64,000 nucleotides of DNA from Polaribacter sejongensis (GTDB lineage Bacteria; Bacteroidota; Bacteroidia; Flavobacteriales; Flavobacteriaceae), in the NCBI RefSeq assembly GCF_038024065.1, contig NZ_CP150667.1, positions 4,037,501 through 4,101,500 on the forward strand, given 5' to 3'. This document shows, piece by piece, positions 28,523 to 41,834 of this stretch. A program made the translations under genes and the position numbers. How positions within the stretch are numbered: position 1 is the stretch's first letter; each line of letters begins with the position of its first letter. Below the pieces are notes generated by a model that saw only the letters and a list, made by a program, of their open reading frames with translations, had not been told where the DNA came from and did no database searches.

Positions 28523-29377
28523 ATGAATAAGTTATTACTGAGTTTTTTGACTTGCCTTATGATTTCTTCGATAACTTTTTCTCAAGAAGAAATTCATGTT
28601 GTTTTGTTGGCAGGACAATCTAATATGGCAGGTCGTGGTGTTTCTAAAGAATTAGATGCTGCTCTTATAAAAAGAATTCAAGATGTTTCTGATAGAGTTT
28701 TAATCTCAACATCAGATATAGAAAAAAAGAAGCCAGAACCGTTATCCACTTTTAAGAAGAGTTTTGGTCCAGAATTAATGGTGGGGTTAACTTTAGCAGA
28801 AGCAAATCCAGAACAACATTATTTATTGATTAAAAAAGCTGTTGGAGGAACTTCTTTGTACGGTGCTTGGAGCACAGAATGGACAAAAGAAAAAGCAATG
28901 GTTGCAGAACGAGGAGAAGAAAGACAGAATTTAAAATTATATTCTCAACATATTAAAAATATTCATTACAATTTAGAAGAATTAAAAGCAGAAAATAAAA
29001 CCTTTAAAATCTTGGGTTTACTTTGGATGCAAGGAGAGAGTGATACCAATAAAGCCATTACAGCAACTTCTTATCAAAACAATATTCAGAATTTGATAAA
29101 TGGGTATAGAAGTGAATTAAAAATAAAAGATTTACCAGTTGTAATAGGACAAGTAAATGTGTTGCCAAGAAAATATAAAATTGGCCCAACACAAGTTAGA
29201 GATGCAATGTTATCTGTTGCTAATTCTGATAAGAATATAGGAATTATAGAAACATCCACAGATAAAAATTGGTCAGATTTCCCGAAACATTCAGACAATT
29301 TACATTACAATACCATAGGGCAAAAAAGATTAGGCATTGCCTTTGCCAAAGAATTAATAAAACTTTTAAATAAATAA
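28523..29377 (+). CDS. SASA-type SGNH hydrolase (second tandem copy)
   Basis: A 284-residue paralogue of the preceding gene with a cleavable signal peptide (ending ITFSQ) where the first copy has a lipobox. GQSNMAGR holds Ser33; GGTSLYGAW, WMQGESD and FPKHSDNLHYN match the first copy. The pair clearly arose by tandem duplication and probably differ in location: lipid-anchored versus soluble. The next sulfatase starts 4 bp after its stop, so it belongs to the same operon. The ester removed is unknown. Confidence 0.85.
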   Translation: MNKLLLSFLTCLMISSITFSQEEIHVVLLAGQSNMAGRGVSKELDAALIKRIQDVSDRVLISTSDIEKKKPEPLSTFKKSFGPELMVGLTLAEANPEQHYLLIKKAVGGTSLYGAWSTEWTKEKAMVAERGEERQNLKLYSQHIKNIHYNLEELKAENKTFKILGLLWMQGESDTNKAITATSYQNNIQNLINGYRSELKIKDLPVVIGQVNVLPRKYKIGPTQVRDAMLSVANSDKNIGIIETSTDKNWSDFPKHSDNLHYNTIGQKRLGIAFAKELIKLLNK

Positions 29378-29381
29378 CAAA

Positions 29382-30938
29382 ATGAAAAAACAGTATTCTT
29401 ATTTCGCAGTTAGAATTTTATGTGTTTTAATGTTAGCTACTGCTTTTGTAGCTTGTAATCAAAAAGAAAAAGCAACAAAACAAACAAAAGAAACAGTAAA
29501 AAAGCCTAATATTTTATGGGTTGTAGCAGAAGATTTATCCCCATTTATGGGCGCTTATGGAGATTCTATAAACAAAGGGCACACACCGGTAATCGATAAA
29601 TTAGCATCAGAAGGCATTTTATTTAAAAGAGCCTATGCAACCGCACCGGTTTGTTCTGCAGCAAGATCTGCATTAATAACAGGTGTGTATCAAACCACAA
29701 CGGGTACGCATAATCATAGATCTAGTAGGTTTACAGATGGTGAAATTGTACCAGAAGAATTAAGAATACACTTGCCAGAAGGAATGAAAACGATTCCGGA
29801 ATTGATGAAAGAAGCTGGTTATTTTACGTTTAATAGTGGTAAAGACGATTATAATTTTGATTACGATAGAAGAGCTTTGTATGATGTTGGAACCAAAGAA
29901 GATTATAAAGCAGGTATGAATGGTTGGCAAGGAAATCATGCTATAGACTTTATGACTGTAAAAGAGTATGTGTGGAATGCTAGAAAAGATAAAAATCAAC
30001 CTTGGTTTGGACAAGTTCAAATTATGGGAGGTAAAAAGGATGCAAAATATGTAAGAGAAGGAGAGGAATTGGCTGCAAACGATGTGCCTTTACCTCCGTA
30101 TTTTCCAAATATTCCATCACAAAGAGAAGCTTGGACAACACATTACAATGCAAACAGAGGTTCTGATGTTACTTTAGAAAAAGTAATAAAGCAATTAGAA
30201 GCAGATGGCGAGTTAGAAAATACCATCATCTTTTTCTTCTCAGACCATGGTAGTCCAACTTCGTTAAGACATAAACAATTTTGTTATGAAGGTGGATTGT
30301 TGGTGCCTTTAATTATTAAAGGTGATAATCCTGTTTTAAAAGCCGGAACAGTAAGAAATGATTTGGTTTCTTTGCTAGATGTTTCTGCAACTACATTAGC
30401 GCTAGGTAACGCTAAAATGCCTTCTTATTTGGTGGGGCAAGATTTATTTTCGAATGATTATCAAGAAAAAGAATATGTAATTGGAGCAAGAGATAGATGT
30501 GATTATACAATTGATAAAATTAGAACCGTAGTTTCTGAAGAGTACAGATATATTAAAAATTATTTTCCTGAAAGACCAATGATGCAAGCTGGTTATAGAG
30601 ATAATAAAAAGATTGTAACAGATTTTAGAAAATTGCATGAGGAAGGTAAATTAACACCGTATCAAGAGCAACATTGGTTTGGGGTTCGTCCTGTAGAAGA
30701 ATTGTATGATTTGAAAAAAGATCCGAATCAAATGAATAATTTAGCATTGAATACTGAGTATTCAGAAGTTTTATTAAAGCACAGAAATGTTTTAGAAAAC
30801 TGGATTAAAGAAACAGGAGATAAAGGTCAGTTTCCTGAAGATGCTAAACAACTAGAAGCAACGTACAATATGTGGAAAGACAGACCTCGCTTTAAAAATG
30901 CCAAAATAAACCCAGAATACGATCAGTTTAAAAAGTAG
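29382..30938 (+). CDS. Type I sulfatase (CxAxR variant), lipoprotein
   Basis: A 518-residue sulfatase with lipobox FVAC (Cys25). The modified Cys is in C91-S-A-A-R95, again with Ala instead of Pro. The first metal site VVAEDLSPFMG has Glu-Asp where most sister enzymes have Asp-Asp. The second metal site FFSDHGSPTSLRHK and C-terminal ELYDLKKDPNQMNN are typical. The Pro-to-Ala change and the different metal site suggest a separate S1 subfamily and sulfate position from the CxPxR enzymes nearby. Confidence 0.93.
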   Translation: MKKQYSYFAVRILCVLMLATAFVACNQKEKATKQTKETVKKPNILWVVAEDLSPFMGAYGDSINKGHTPVIDKLASEGILFKRAYATAPVCSAARSALITGVYQTTTGTHNHRSSRFTDGEIVPEELRIHLPEGMKTIPELMKEAGYFTFNSGKDDYNFDYDRRALYDVGTKEDYKAGMNGWQGNHAIDFMTVKEYVWNARKDKNQPWFGQVQIMGGKKDAKYVREGEELAANDVPLPPYFPNIPSQREAWTTHYNANRGSDVTLEKVIKQLEADGELENTIIFFFSDHGSPTSLRHKQFCYEGGLLVPLIIKGDNPVLKAGTVRNDLVSLLDVSATTLALGNAKMPSYLVGQDLFSNDYQEKEYVIGARDRCDYTIDKIRTVVSEEYRYIKNYFPERPMMQAGYRDNKKIVTDFRKLHEEGKLTPYQEQHWFGVRPVEELYDLKKDPNQMNNLALNTEYSEVLLKHRNVLENWIKETGDKGQFPEDAKQLEATYNMWKDRPRFKNAKINPEYDQFKK

Positions 30939-31025
30939 TAAAAACTACACATAAAGACATATTATAAACCTTAGAATACAAACAACCTATAAGTTTAAAG
31001 TTTCTTTGTTTAAAAATAAAAAAAA

Positions 31026-32450
31026 ATGAAATCTATATTTATCAAAGGTGTAATAACGCTCTTTTTTGTTTCAATTACATTTTCAAGTTTTGCTCAAAAT
31101 GATGCTTCAAAACCAAATGTTTTATTCATTATGGTTGATGATTTAAATGATTGGGTGGGCGCTTTTGGAGGAAATCCGCAAACAAAAACACCAAATATAG
31201 ATGCACTTGCAGATAAAAGCACCATTTTTAAAAATGCCTATTGTTCTGCTCCTTTGTGTAATCCTTCTAGAGCAAGTATCATGTCTGGTTATAGACCTTC
31301 TACAACAGGTGTTTATGGTAATTCAGAGCATTTTAGAGATGTAAAAGGATTTGAGAATACAGTAACCATTCCTCAGTATTTCGAGAAAAATGGATATAAA
31401 ACAGCTGCTGCTGGAAAAATATTTCATAGTCCAAGAGGAAATGGGAAAAAACCAAGACCCGGTAGTGACCCTGGATCTTTTCAACAAGAAAGAAAAGGTG
31501 GTTTAGGAGGTGCTTTTCCGGATGATAAAGACAAACAATCTCACGGATTAAATTTGAAAAAATACGGAGTAAAAGGTTCTTTTTTACATTCTTTTGATTG
31601 GTTTCCTGTAGATGTAACTTTAGAAGAAAATAATGATTTTGAATCTGCGGATTATGCAGCTAAATTTTTAGAAGAAAAGCACGATAAACCTTTCTTTTTA
31701 GCTTGCGGAATTTTTAGACCGCATTTGCCTTGGTTTGCCCCGAAGGAATTTTTTGACATGTATAACTTAGAAGACATAAAGTTACCAGAAACGTTAAAAA
31801 ATGATTTAGATGATGTTGGTAAAATGGGACAAAATATGGCTAAAAGAGGCGTTCATAAATCTGTTGTAGAACATGGGAAATGGAAAGAAGCGGTAAGAGC
31901 ATATATGGCTAATATTTCTTTTGCTGATGCTTGTGTAGGACATTTATTAAACGGATTAAAAGAAAGTAAATACGCAGATAATACCATTATCGTTTTAATG
32001 GGAGATCATGGTTGGCATTTAGGTGAAAAAGAGCATTGGTCTAAAAATGTATTGTGGGAACGTTCTGCAAAAACACCTTTGTTAATTTTTGACCCAAGAG
32101 GAGATGGGAAACCAAAAGTAAGTACTTCTTTAGTTTCTTTATTAGATGTCTATCCAACGTTAGTGGAAATGGCAAACCTTCCTATAAATAAAGAGTTAGA
32201 AGGAAAAAGCATCTATGATTTAGTAAAAAATCCTACGAACGTAGTTAAAGAATATGTGTTGACTTCTAAAGACAAAGGAATTCATTCTTTAAGAAATAAA
32301 GATTATAGATATACCGTATATTCAGATGGTTTTGAGGAATTGTATGATCATAGAATAGACCCAAACGAGTGGACAAACATTGCTAAAAACTCTTCTAATA
32401 AAGAGATTTTGAATGTATTTAGAAAAGAATTGAAAAGTATCTTGAAATAA
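31026..32450 (+). CDS. Type I sulfatase, iduronate-2-sulfatase-like
   Basis: A 474-residue sulfatase with a cleavable signal peptide (ending SSFAQ), unlike its lipoprotein neighbours. The active-site motif is C78-N-P-S-R82. MVDDLNDWVGAFGG, the long FHSPRGNGKKPRPG loop and GDHGWHLGEKEHWSK resemble iduronate-2-sulfatase-type members (SulfAtlas S1_7-like), a group also found in carrageenan loci. 2-O-sulfate removal is a reasonable guess, because lambda-carrageenan carries 2-sulfate on both residues, but it is not shown. An 87-bp gap precedes it. Confidence 0.93.
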   Translation: MKSIFIKGVITLFFVSITFSSFAQNDASKPNVLFIMVDDLNDWVGAFGGNPQTKTPNIDALADKSTIFKNAYCSAPLCNPSRASIMSGYRPSTTGVYGNSEHFRDVKGFENTVTIPQYFEKNGYKTAAAGKIFHSPRGNGKKPRPGSDPGSFQQERKGGLGGAFPDDKDKQSHGLNLKKYGVKGSFLHSFDWFPVDVTLEENNDFESADYAAKFLEEKHDKPFFLACGIFRPHLPWFAPKEFFDMYNLEDIKLPETLKNDLDDVGKMGQNMAKRGVHKSVVEHGKWKEAVRAYMANISFADACVGHLLNGLKESKYADNTIIVLMGDHGWHLGEKEHWSKNVLWERSAKTPLLIFDPRGDGKPKVSTSLVSLLDVYPTLVEMANLPINKELEGKSIYDLVKNPTNVVKEYVLTSKDKGIHSLRNKDYRYTVYSDGFEELYDHRIDPNEWTNIAKNSSNKEILNVFRKELKSILK

Positions 32451-32469
32451 AAATTTAATTAAGAATAAT

Positions 32470-34011
32470 ATGACGTTTCGCTTAAAACACCTTTATGCAT
32501 CAATAATCATAATTCCTTTTTTTATTTCATGCAATAGTGTAAAAAAAGAAGTTTCTAAGGATGTTAAAAAACCAAATATCATATTTGTTTTGGTGGATGA
32601 TTTAGGCTACGCAGATGTTGGTTTTAATGGTTCAACCTATTTTGAAACTCCGAATATAGATGCGCTTGCAAAAGAAAGTTTGGTGTTAGATAATGCCTAT
32701 ATGTATCCTACATGTTCGCCTTCTAGAACTGCAATTTTTACGGGAAAACAATCTTTTAGAACCGGAGTTTATACAGTACCTGTTTTAGAAAAAGGAGACG
32801 ATCAAGAAAATATTTTTTCTAGATGGACTGTGGGTAAAGAGCATCCTATTTATGCAGAACCTTTGGCTAAAGTAGGTTACAAATCTATCCACTTGGGTAA
32901 ATGGCATATTGTTGGCCCTTATCCTAAGAAAGAATTGGCAATGGAATATCCGCTTAAAGAAAAATTAAAACAGCCAAATCCAGGTGATTATTCTTGGGTA
33001 GCAGCTCATAAAAAGCCAGATATTCAACAATATTATCCGGAAGGAAGAGGTTTTGTAAAAAATGTTGGAGGAACTTTTAGAGGAGATCCTGCTTTAGAAG
33101 AAGGTGGATATAAAAGTGCTGCAGGTGGTTATTGGGCACCGTTTAGCAATCCGTTTATAGAGAAAAAACCGACGGATAATTGGCTAACAGATCGTTTAAC
33201 AGATGATGCTATTGAGTTTATGGCTGAACATAAAAACGAAACTTTTTTAATCAATTTAAATTATTATGCGGTTCACAGACCTATAAAATATAGAAGTAAA
33301 GAATTGTATCAAAAATACTTTGATAAAGAAGGAGATTCTGTTACCGGTCAAGGATTACATGCTAATAAAAAGAAGCACGAATATTTTGCAAGTTATGCAA
33401 CGATGGTGGAATCTGTAGATGATAATATCAAAAGAATTACAGATTATTTAGACGCTAATAACTTAAGAGAAAATACGGTAATTATTTTCACGTCAGACAA
33501 TGGTTATCATAGTATGGCAAGTGCTAATGATTTAATGCGTGGCTCAAAAGGGCATATTTACGAAGGCGGAATTAAAGTGCCGATGTTTGTAAACTGGCCC
33601 AATAAAGTAACGCCTAGAAGGAGTGAAGTTGCTGTAAGTGGTTTAGATGTTTTTCCTACGTTGATGAATTTAGCAAATATTACTGATTTTAAAGGAACTT
33701 TAGATGGGAATTCTATTACAGATTTATTTTCTTCGGATGATAAAAAGTTATCAGAAAGACCATTGTTTTGGCATTTAGCAAGTCGTTTTAAACACGGAAC
33801 TTGTTCTGTTATAAGAAAAGGAGATTATAAGTTAATTCAGTTTTTGGCTGATGGAAAACTAGAATTATACAACTTAAAAGCGGACCCTAAAGAATCTAAG
33901 AATTTATCCAATATAGAAGTAGAAACCACAGAAAGCTTATTAAAAGAATTGGTTTCTTGGAGAAAAGACAACAAAGTTCCTTTACCACCAAATTCAATAT
34001 TAGAGTTTTAA
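32470..34011 (+). CDS. Type I sulfatase (CxPxR), lipoprotein
   Basis: A 513-residue sulfatase with lipobox FISC (Cys21). VDDLGYADVGF is the first metal site, C82-S-P-S-R86 the formylglycine site, HLGKWHI the catalytic-Lys/His region and TSDNGYHSMA the second metal site. A long insertion (about residues 130-225, Gly/Pro/Lys-rich) probably shapes the substrate pocket. It lies 19 bp after the previous sulfatase. The sulfate position is unknown. Confidence 0.93.
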   Translation: MTFRLKHLYASIIIIPFFISCNSVKKEVSKDVKKPNIIFVLVDDLGYADVGFNGSTYFETPNIDALAKESLVLDNAYMYPTCSPSRTAIFTGKQSFRTGVYTVPVLEKGDDQENIFSRWTVGKEHPIYAEPLAKVGYKSIHLGKWHIVGPYPKKELAMEYPLKEKLKQPNPGDYSWVAAHKKPDIQQYYPEGRGFVKNVGGTFRGDPALEEGGYKSAAGGYWAPFSNPFIEKKPTDNWLTDRLTDDAIEFMAEHKNETFLINLNYYAVHRPIKYRSKELYQKYFDKEGDSVTGQGLHANKKKHEYFASYATMVESVDDNIKRITDYLDANNLRENTVIIFTSDNGYHSMASANDLMRGSKGHIYEGGIKVPMFVNWPNKVTPRRSEVAVSGLDVFPTLMNLANITDFKGTLDGNSITDLFSSDDKKLSERPLFWHLASRFKHGTCSVIRKGDYKLIQFLADGKLELYNLKADPKESKNLSNIEVETTESLLKELVSWRKDNKVPLPPNSILEF

Positions 34012-34049
34012 GTCCTTTTATTTTTAAGTCTAATTAATATTCTTTATCA

Positions 34050-36710
34050 ATGAAAATAAATTCACTTTTTAGTTTCGCAATAAGTTTTTTGTTATCAACT
34101 CAATTGTTTGCTTTTCAGTCTAAGGATTTTTCAACAAAAACTAATAATATTAGAAATTCGGTTGTTGGAGAAATTAATCATAAACCCATTTTATTTGTAT
34201 CAGAGTTAAGTGAAAGTTTAGCTGCTTATTCTTTAGAAGGAAAAGAACTTTGGAACTATAAAATAGACCAACCTTCGGTGATTTTTGAAATTATTGCAGA
34301 AGATATTAATAATGATGACAATGATGATTTATTAGCTGTTGCTGGTAACGGAATAGTGTATTGTATTGATAGTAATGGTAGCTTACTATGGCAATTTACT
34401 CCAGATCATAAAGTACGTTTGTCAGAAATTGCTGTGGTAAAAAATGGTGATAAAATTCAAATTTTTGCAGGTGGAAATGATTATCAATTGTATGAAATAG
34501 ATACAAACGGTAAACAAGTTTCATCAACCAAAATAGCAGGAGTTGTTAGAAAAATTGAAACGGGAGTTTTTACAGATTCTGGGAAACAATCACTTTTTTT
34601 AATGACCTATTCTCATGATAAATTCCGTTGGGAATTTATGGGGATTTTAGATGCTGATTCTAAACAAGTTTTAAAGGAAGTTAGTATTAAAAAGAAAGAA
34701 TTAAAAGCGTTAACCAAAACGATGGTTACAGATATTGCGATAGCCGACATCAATAATGATAAAAAAGATGATATTTTATTTTTTGCCGATAATAGTTTTA
34801 AACCTTTCTTTTCTGCTTTAGATGCTGACTTTAATGTTTTAGCGGAATATGCAGGTAATAAAAAGCAGGTGCAACGTTATGCACATTCTCAAGGAAGTTT
34901 TTTGGCAAGTAGAAACGAAATTATGTTTCAACACGGCGGTGTTTTAATTGTTTTAGACACAAAAGGAAAGTTACTAAATACAGGTGGAGAAAGATATGGA
35001 AAGGGTGTTTATAGTGATTTTGTTTATGAACCTAAATCAAACCAATTAATAGGAGCCGGAACTGTAGATGGTGGAAATAATGTAGATTTTTTTAACTTAT
35101 CAAAAGATAACTGGTACAAAACTACGCATAAAAAACAAGGTAGAATGTTAGCTGTGGAGCAAAATCTAACAAAACTATACAACCAAATCTTAGAGTATAA
35201 AACACCTAGTTATCAGAAGAAATCGAACAAAGATTTTGTGATGATTACAAAAAATGGAGCTTCTGATAAAGTGGAAAAGTTAGACGGAGGAAACGTGAAA
35301 TTTGTGATTCAGAAATCGCCTAAAGAAGCTACAGATAGAACGTATTTAGTAAACAAAATTGGTGAATCGGCTTTAAAAAAAGACAAACGAGGAAAGTACC
35401 AAGATTCTAGAGAACAAATTATTCAAATGGCTAGAGATTACGAAGCAGAAGGGCAACCTTTTACTTTTTGGGCAGGTCATGGTAATGATCCTTTTTACAT
35501 TCAAATAGAAACTTTAGAACAAATTTTAGAAGTTGCTCCAAACACTTGCTATGGATTTGTATATGCAGAAATGGATAATGTAGAAGACCCGAGAGTGCAA
35601 TATTTTGTAAAAGAATATTTACCAAGATTGGCGAAAGCAATCAGAAAAAAAAACAGAGCAAAACTCTATTTTAGATATAAAAATATGTTTTGGGCTGCAA
35701 CTACACATTTACCACTTTGGAAAGATGTTTTTTTATCAGGAAAATACAGCGATTTTTTAGTGCCTGCATCTGAAGATACCAGCAATAGAACTCAAGATTT
35801 AAACTTGGCGGGACGAATTGGAATGAAATCTGGCGGTTATATTAATGATTTTGCCATGCGTTTGATTGATGATAATCCTACAAGTTGGAGACCTCTAACT
35901 CCTGGAGGTCAAAATTCAGTTTCGCCTTATTTAAGACAAGGAGTTATGATGGCTGCTTACGGTGCGCGTTACGGTATTGTTTCTACTTCTGGTTTTGTAG
36001 AAGAACCGGGTTTAGATATTCTATTTGCAATGATGAAATCTGGCGTTTTACCAGTGGTAGAAAACGAAGATATTTTATCTATAGGTTCTTGGCATTTAAT
36101 AAAAGATGTAGATGAAAAATTGATTCATACGGTAGATAATCATCATAATATAAAACAATATAAAAAAGACGATGAGAATGCTATTTTTTCTTTAGCACAA
36201 ATGCATTGGGCAGGAACAAATATACCAGATAATGATTTCTCTAAAATCGCTTTGGGTGTAAAATACAGATGGTTGAACTATATGCCAGAAATTCCTAATG
36301 GAATGGTCGCAATTGCGCCGATAGAAAGTGCCAAAGAATTATCAGAAAAGAACATTCCTTTTAGTATCAGTAATTCGAAGCAAGGGTTTTCTAATAATGA
36401 ATTTGTATCCGCTAAAAAATATGCTTCAGAATTAAAAAAGATTGTAGAAATGGGTGCAAAACGGTTACCTATTTTGGTAAAAGGTGCTGCTTGGTCTGCT
36501 ATTAAAATTGATGAAAACCATACAAGAATCATTTTAATGGATTCCGGATATATTGAACCTCAAGAAAGGGATGTAACCATTGTATTTCAACATAGAAAAC
36601 CAAAATCTGTACAAGATATTTTAAGTAAAGAAAATTTAATAGTTTCTAAAAGTCAAATGGATGTAAAAGTACCGGCGGGTTCTTTAAGATTTATTGATGT
36701 AACGTATTAA
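34050..36710 (+). CDS. Secreted beta-propeller protein, second putative GH150-like enzyme
   Basis: An 886-residue paralogue of the protein at 18822, with a cleavable signal peptide (ending LFAFQ) rather than a lipobox. The propeller half shows DINNDDNDDLLAVAGNG and DINNDKKDDILFF. The enzyme half keeps WAGHGNDP (from Trp474), YAEMDNVED, VPASEDTSN and NLAGRIGM in the same order as the first copy. The conserved acidic positions (EMD/EME and SED/MEE) are candidates for catalytic residues. As for the first copy, GH150-like lambda-carrageenase is inferred from size, propeller and context. The two copies may cut at different sulfation states or work in different compartments. Confidence 0.58.
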   Translation: MKINSLFSFAISFLLSTQLFAFQSKDFSTKTNNIRNSVVGEINHKPILFVSELSESLAAYSLEGKELWNYKIDQPSVIFEIIAEDINNDDNDDLLAVAGNGIVYCIDSNGSLLWQFTPDHKVRLSEIAVVKNGDKIQIFAGGNDYQLYEIDTNGKQVSSTKIAGVVRKIETGVFTDSGKQSLFLMTYSHDKFRWEFMGILDADSKQVLKEVSIKKKELKALTKTMVTDIAIADINNDKKDDILFFADNSFKPFFSALDADFNVLAEYAGNKKQVQRYAHSQGSFLASRNEIMFQHGGVLIVLDTKGKLLNTGGERYGKGVYSDFVYEPKSNQLIGAGTVDGGNNVDFFNLSKDNWYKTTHKKQGRMLAVEQNLTKLYNQILEYKTPSYQKKSNKDFVMITKNGASDKVEKLDGGNVKFVIQKSPKEATDRTYLVNKIGESALKKDKRGKYQDSREQIIQMARDYEAEGQPFTFWAGHGNDPFYIQIETLEQILEVAPNTCYGFVYAEMDNVEDPRVQYFVKEYLPRLAKAIRKKNRAKLYFRYKNMFWAATTHLPLWKDVFLSGKYSDFLVPASEDTSNRTQDLNLAGRIGMKSGGYINDFAMRLIDDNPTSWRPLTPGGQNSVSPYLRQGVMMAAYGARYGIVSTSGFVEEPGLDILFAMMKSGVLPVVENEDILSIGSWHLIKDVDEKLIHTVDNHHNIKQYKKDDENAIFSLAQMHWAGTNIPDNDFSKIALGVKYRWLNYMPEIPNGMVAIAPIESAKELSEKNIPFSISNSKQGFSNNEFVSAKKYASELKKIVEMGAKRLPILVKGAAWSAIKIDENHTRIILMDSGYIEPQERDVTIVFQHRKPKSVQDILSKENLIVSKSQMDVKVPAGSLRFIDVTY

Positions 36711-36765
36711 TTATTAAAAAAAGCAGCAACAGTATTTAACTAATAACAAAATCAAACGAAATAAC

Positions 36766-38277
36766 ATGAAAATTAAAAACCAATTACTGTTTTCTGTAGT
36801 TTGTGTTTTCTCTATAATGAGTTGCACAAGTCAGAAAAAAGTTACCAATCAAGCTAAAGAGGAGGTTGTTTTAAATACAAATGAAAAGCCAAATTTAATT
36901 ATCATTCATACGGATGAGCATAATTTTAGAACCATTAGTGCGTATCAAAAATTATTACCAGAAGCACAAGCTTTTGTTTGGGGAAAAGGAAACAACTCTA
37001 AAACTCCGTATATAGATAAATTGGCAGAAGAAGGAGCTATTGCAACAAGCTATTATGCAGCTTCTCCAGTTTGTACGCCATCTAGAGCTTCTTTGGTTAC
37101 AGGTTTGCATCCAGGAGCTACTGGTGCTCCAAAAAACGGAATGCATATTAGTGAAGATGTACCCACTTTTGCAACCATTTTAAGAGACCAAGGCTATGCA
37201 ACTTCTTATGTTGGTAAATGGCATTTAGCGGGGCATGAAAAATATGCTTTTGGTATTAAATACAAAGCTGGTTTTGATGATAATCGATATATGATGAAAG
37301 GTGGACATGCACCTTATTTTCATATAAAAGGAGATAAATTTAAAGGGATTAATGAGAATAATGCAGCGAAACTTCCAAAAGAAGAAGTTGTTCATTCAAC
37401 TGATTATTTTACGGATAAAACCTTAGAAATTTTAGAAAGAGATAAAAATAAACCTTTTGCGTTAATGCTTTCTATTCCAGATCCGCATACGCCAGATTAC
37501 GCAAAGCCTCCATACAATACCATGTATGAAGATTTAAATATTGAAGCACCAAAAACAATGGCACCAGAATACACTGCCATAAAGCCTTCTTGGGCTGGTG
37601 GCGGTAAACCAGACAATAACGAAGCTTTTGGTAAAAAGGCTTTTGAAAATGAAAAAAATGCGTTGAAACAGTATTTCGGAATGGTGAGTCATATTGATGA
37701 TTCTGTAGGTAGAATTCTACAGTTTTTAGAAGATAATCACCTTACAGAAAATACCATTGTTATTTTTACTTCAGATCATGGAGATATGTTTTTTGAACAC
37801 AACAGACGTAACAAAGGTGTACCTTATGAAGGTTCTGCAAGAATTCCTTTTTTAATTCGTTATCCAAACAAAATTCCTTCAGGGAAAGTAATCAATACAG
37901 CTTATACAAATGTAGATTTTACACCCACTATTTTAAGTTTGATGAATGTTAAAACGGATGCTAAATTTCAAGGTTTAGATACTTCAGACGATTTTACAAA
38001 CAATAAAAAAGTAGTAAATAGTGATAGGATTACGTATTTCGCCAAGTCTGGCGGATGGTGGGTTTCTGCAGTAAGTGATAGATATAAATTGGTAATTGAT
38101 AAAAAAGAAAAACCATATTTATTCGATTTACAAAAAGATCCGGATGAGTTGATTAATTTTTACCACGATGCAGCATATGCAGGTATTGCAAAAATGATGC
38201 AAGCAGAATTGTTTAAGCAAATGAAAATGTATGATGAACCTGGTTTAAAATTAGGACAGAAATATATTACGGAGTAA
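36766..38277 (+). CDS. Type I sulfatase (CxPxR), lipoprotein
   Basis: A 503-residue sulfatase with lipobox IMSC (Cys20). The first metal site is unusual, HTDEHNFRT, as found in heparan-sulfatase/choline-sulfatase-like members that use DEH. The formylglycine site is C103-T-P-S-R107, with VGKWHLAG and TSDHGDMFFEHNRRNKG downstream; the latter, with DHGDM and H..R.K, also resembles that group. It closes the first gene block, since the GH2 gene follows after a 165-bp gap. Confidence 0.93.
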   Translation: MKIKNQLLFSVVCVFSIMSCTSQKKVTNQAKEEVVLNTNEKPNLIIIHTDEHNFRTISAYQKLLPEAQAFVWGKGNNSKTPYIDKLAEEGAIATSYYAASPVCTPSRASLVTGLHPGATGAPKNGMHISEDVPTFATILRDQGYATSYVGKWHLAGHEKYAFGIKYKAGFDDNRYMMKGGHAPYFHIKGDKFKGINENNAAKLPKEEVVHSTDYFTDKTLEILERDKNKPFALMLSIPDPHTPDYAKPPYNTMYEDLNIEAPKTMAPEYTAIKPSWAGGGKPDNNEAFGKKAFENEKNALKQYFGMVSHIDDSVGRILQFLEDNHLTENTIVIFTSDHGDMFFEHNRRNKGVPYEGSARIPFLIRYPNKIPSGKVINTAYTNVDFTPTILSLMNVKTDAKFQGLDTSDDFTNNKKVVNSDRITYFAKSGGWWVSAVSDRYKLVIDKKEKPYLFDLQKDPDELINFYHDAAYAGIAKMMQAELFKQMKMYDEPGLKLGQKYITE

Positions 38278-38427
38278 TGCCGTTTTAAGATAAAATTAGA
38301 TTGGATTTGGATAAAATGTTTAGGCGTATTTATTCAAATCCTTTTTATGTTTATAAGACCAAATAATTGCCTTTAAATATTAGATATCCTAATGTAATTT
38401 TTTGATTAAGGTTTGAATTACAGCTAA

Positions 38428-41680
<3,253 letters not shown>

Positions 41681-41682
<2 letters not shown>

Positions 41683-41730
41683 AACATTTAAGAGAAAACA
41701 ATTTAAGTATTGTTTTCTCTTAAATGTTTT
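41681..41730 (+). terminator. Terminator after the GH2 gene, with a perfect 22-bp stem
   Basis: The left arm 41681-41702 pairs perfectly with 41709-41730 around the 6-nt loop TTAAGT. The arms begin and end in A4/T4, so the hairpin could work in both directions. It starts at the GH2 stop codon and splits the locus into two transcript blocks. Confidence 0.85.
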
Positions 41731-41834
41731 ATAAATAGAAGTTTATACTAAAGAAGACAATCTTTATACGCATAAATACAGTATAAAAACATTATGTGCT
41801 TAGGTTTACATTAAGAAATTAAAATTATATTTTT

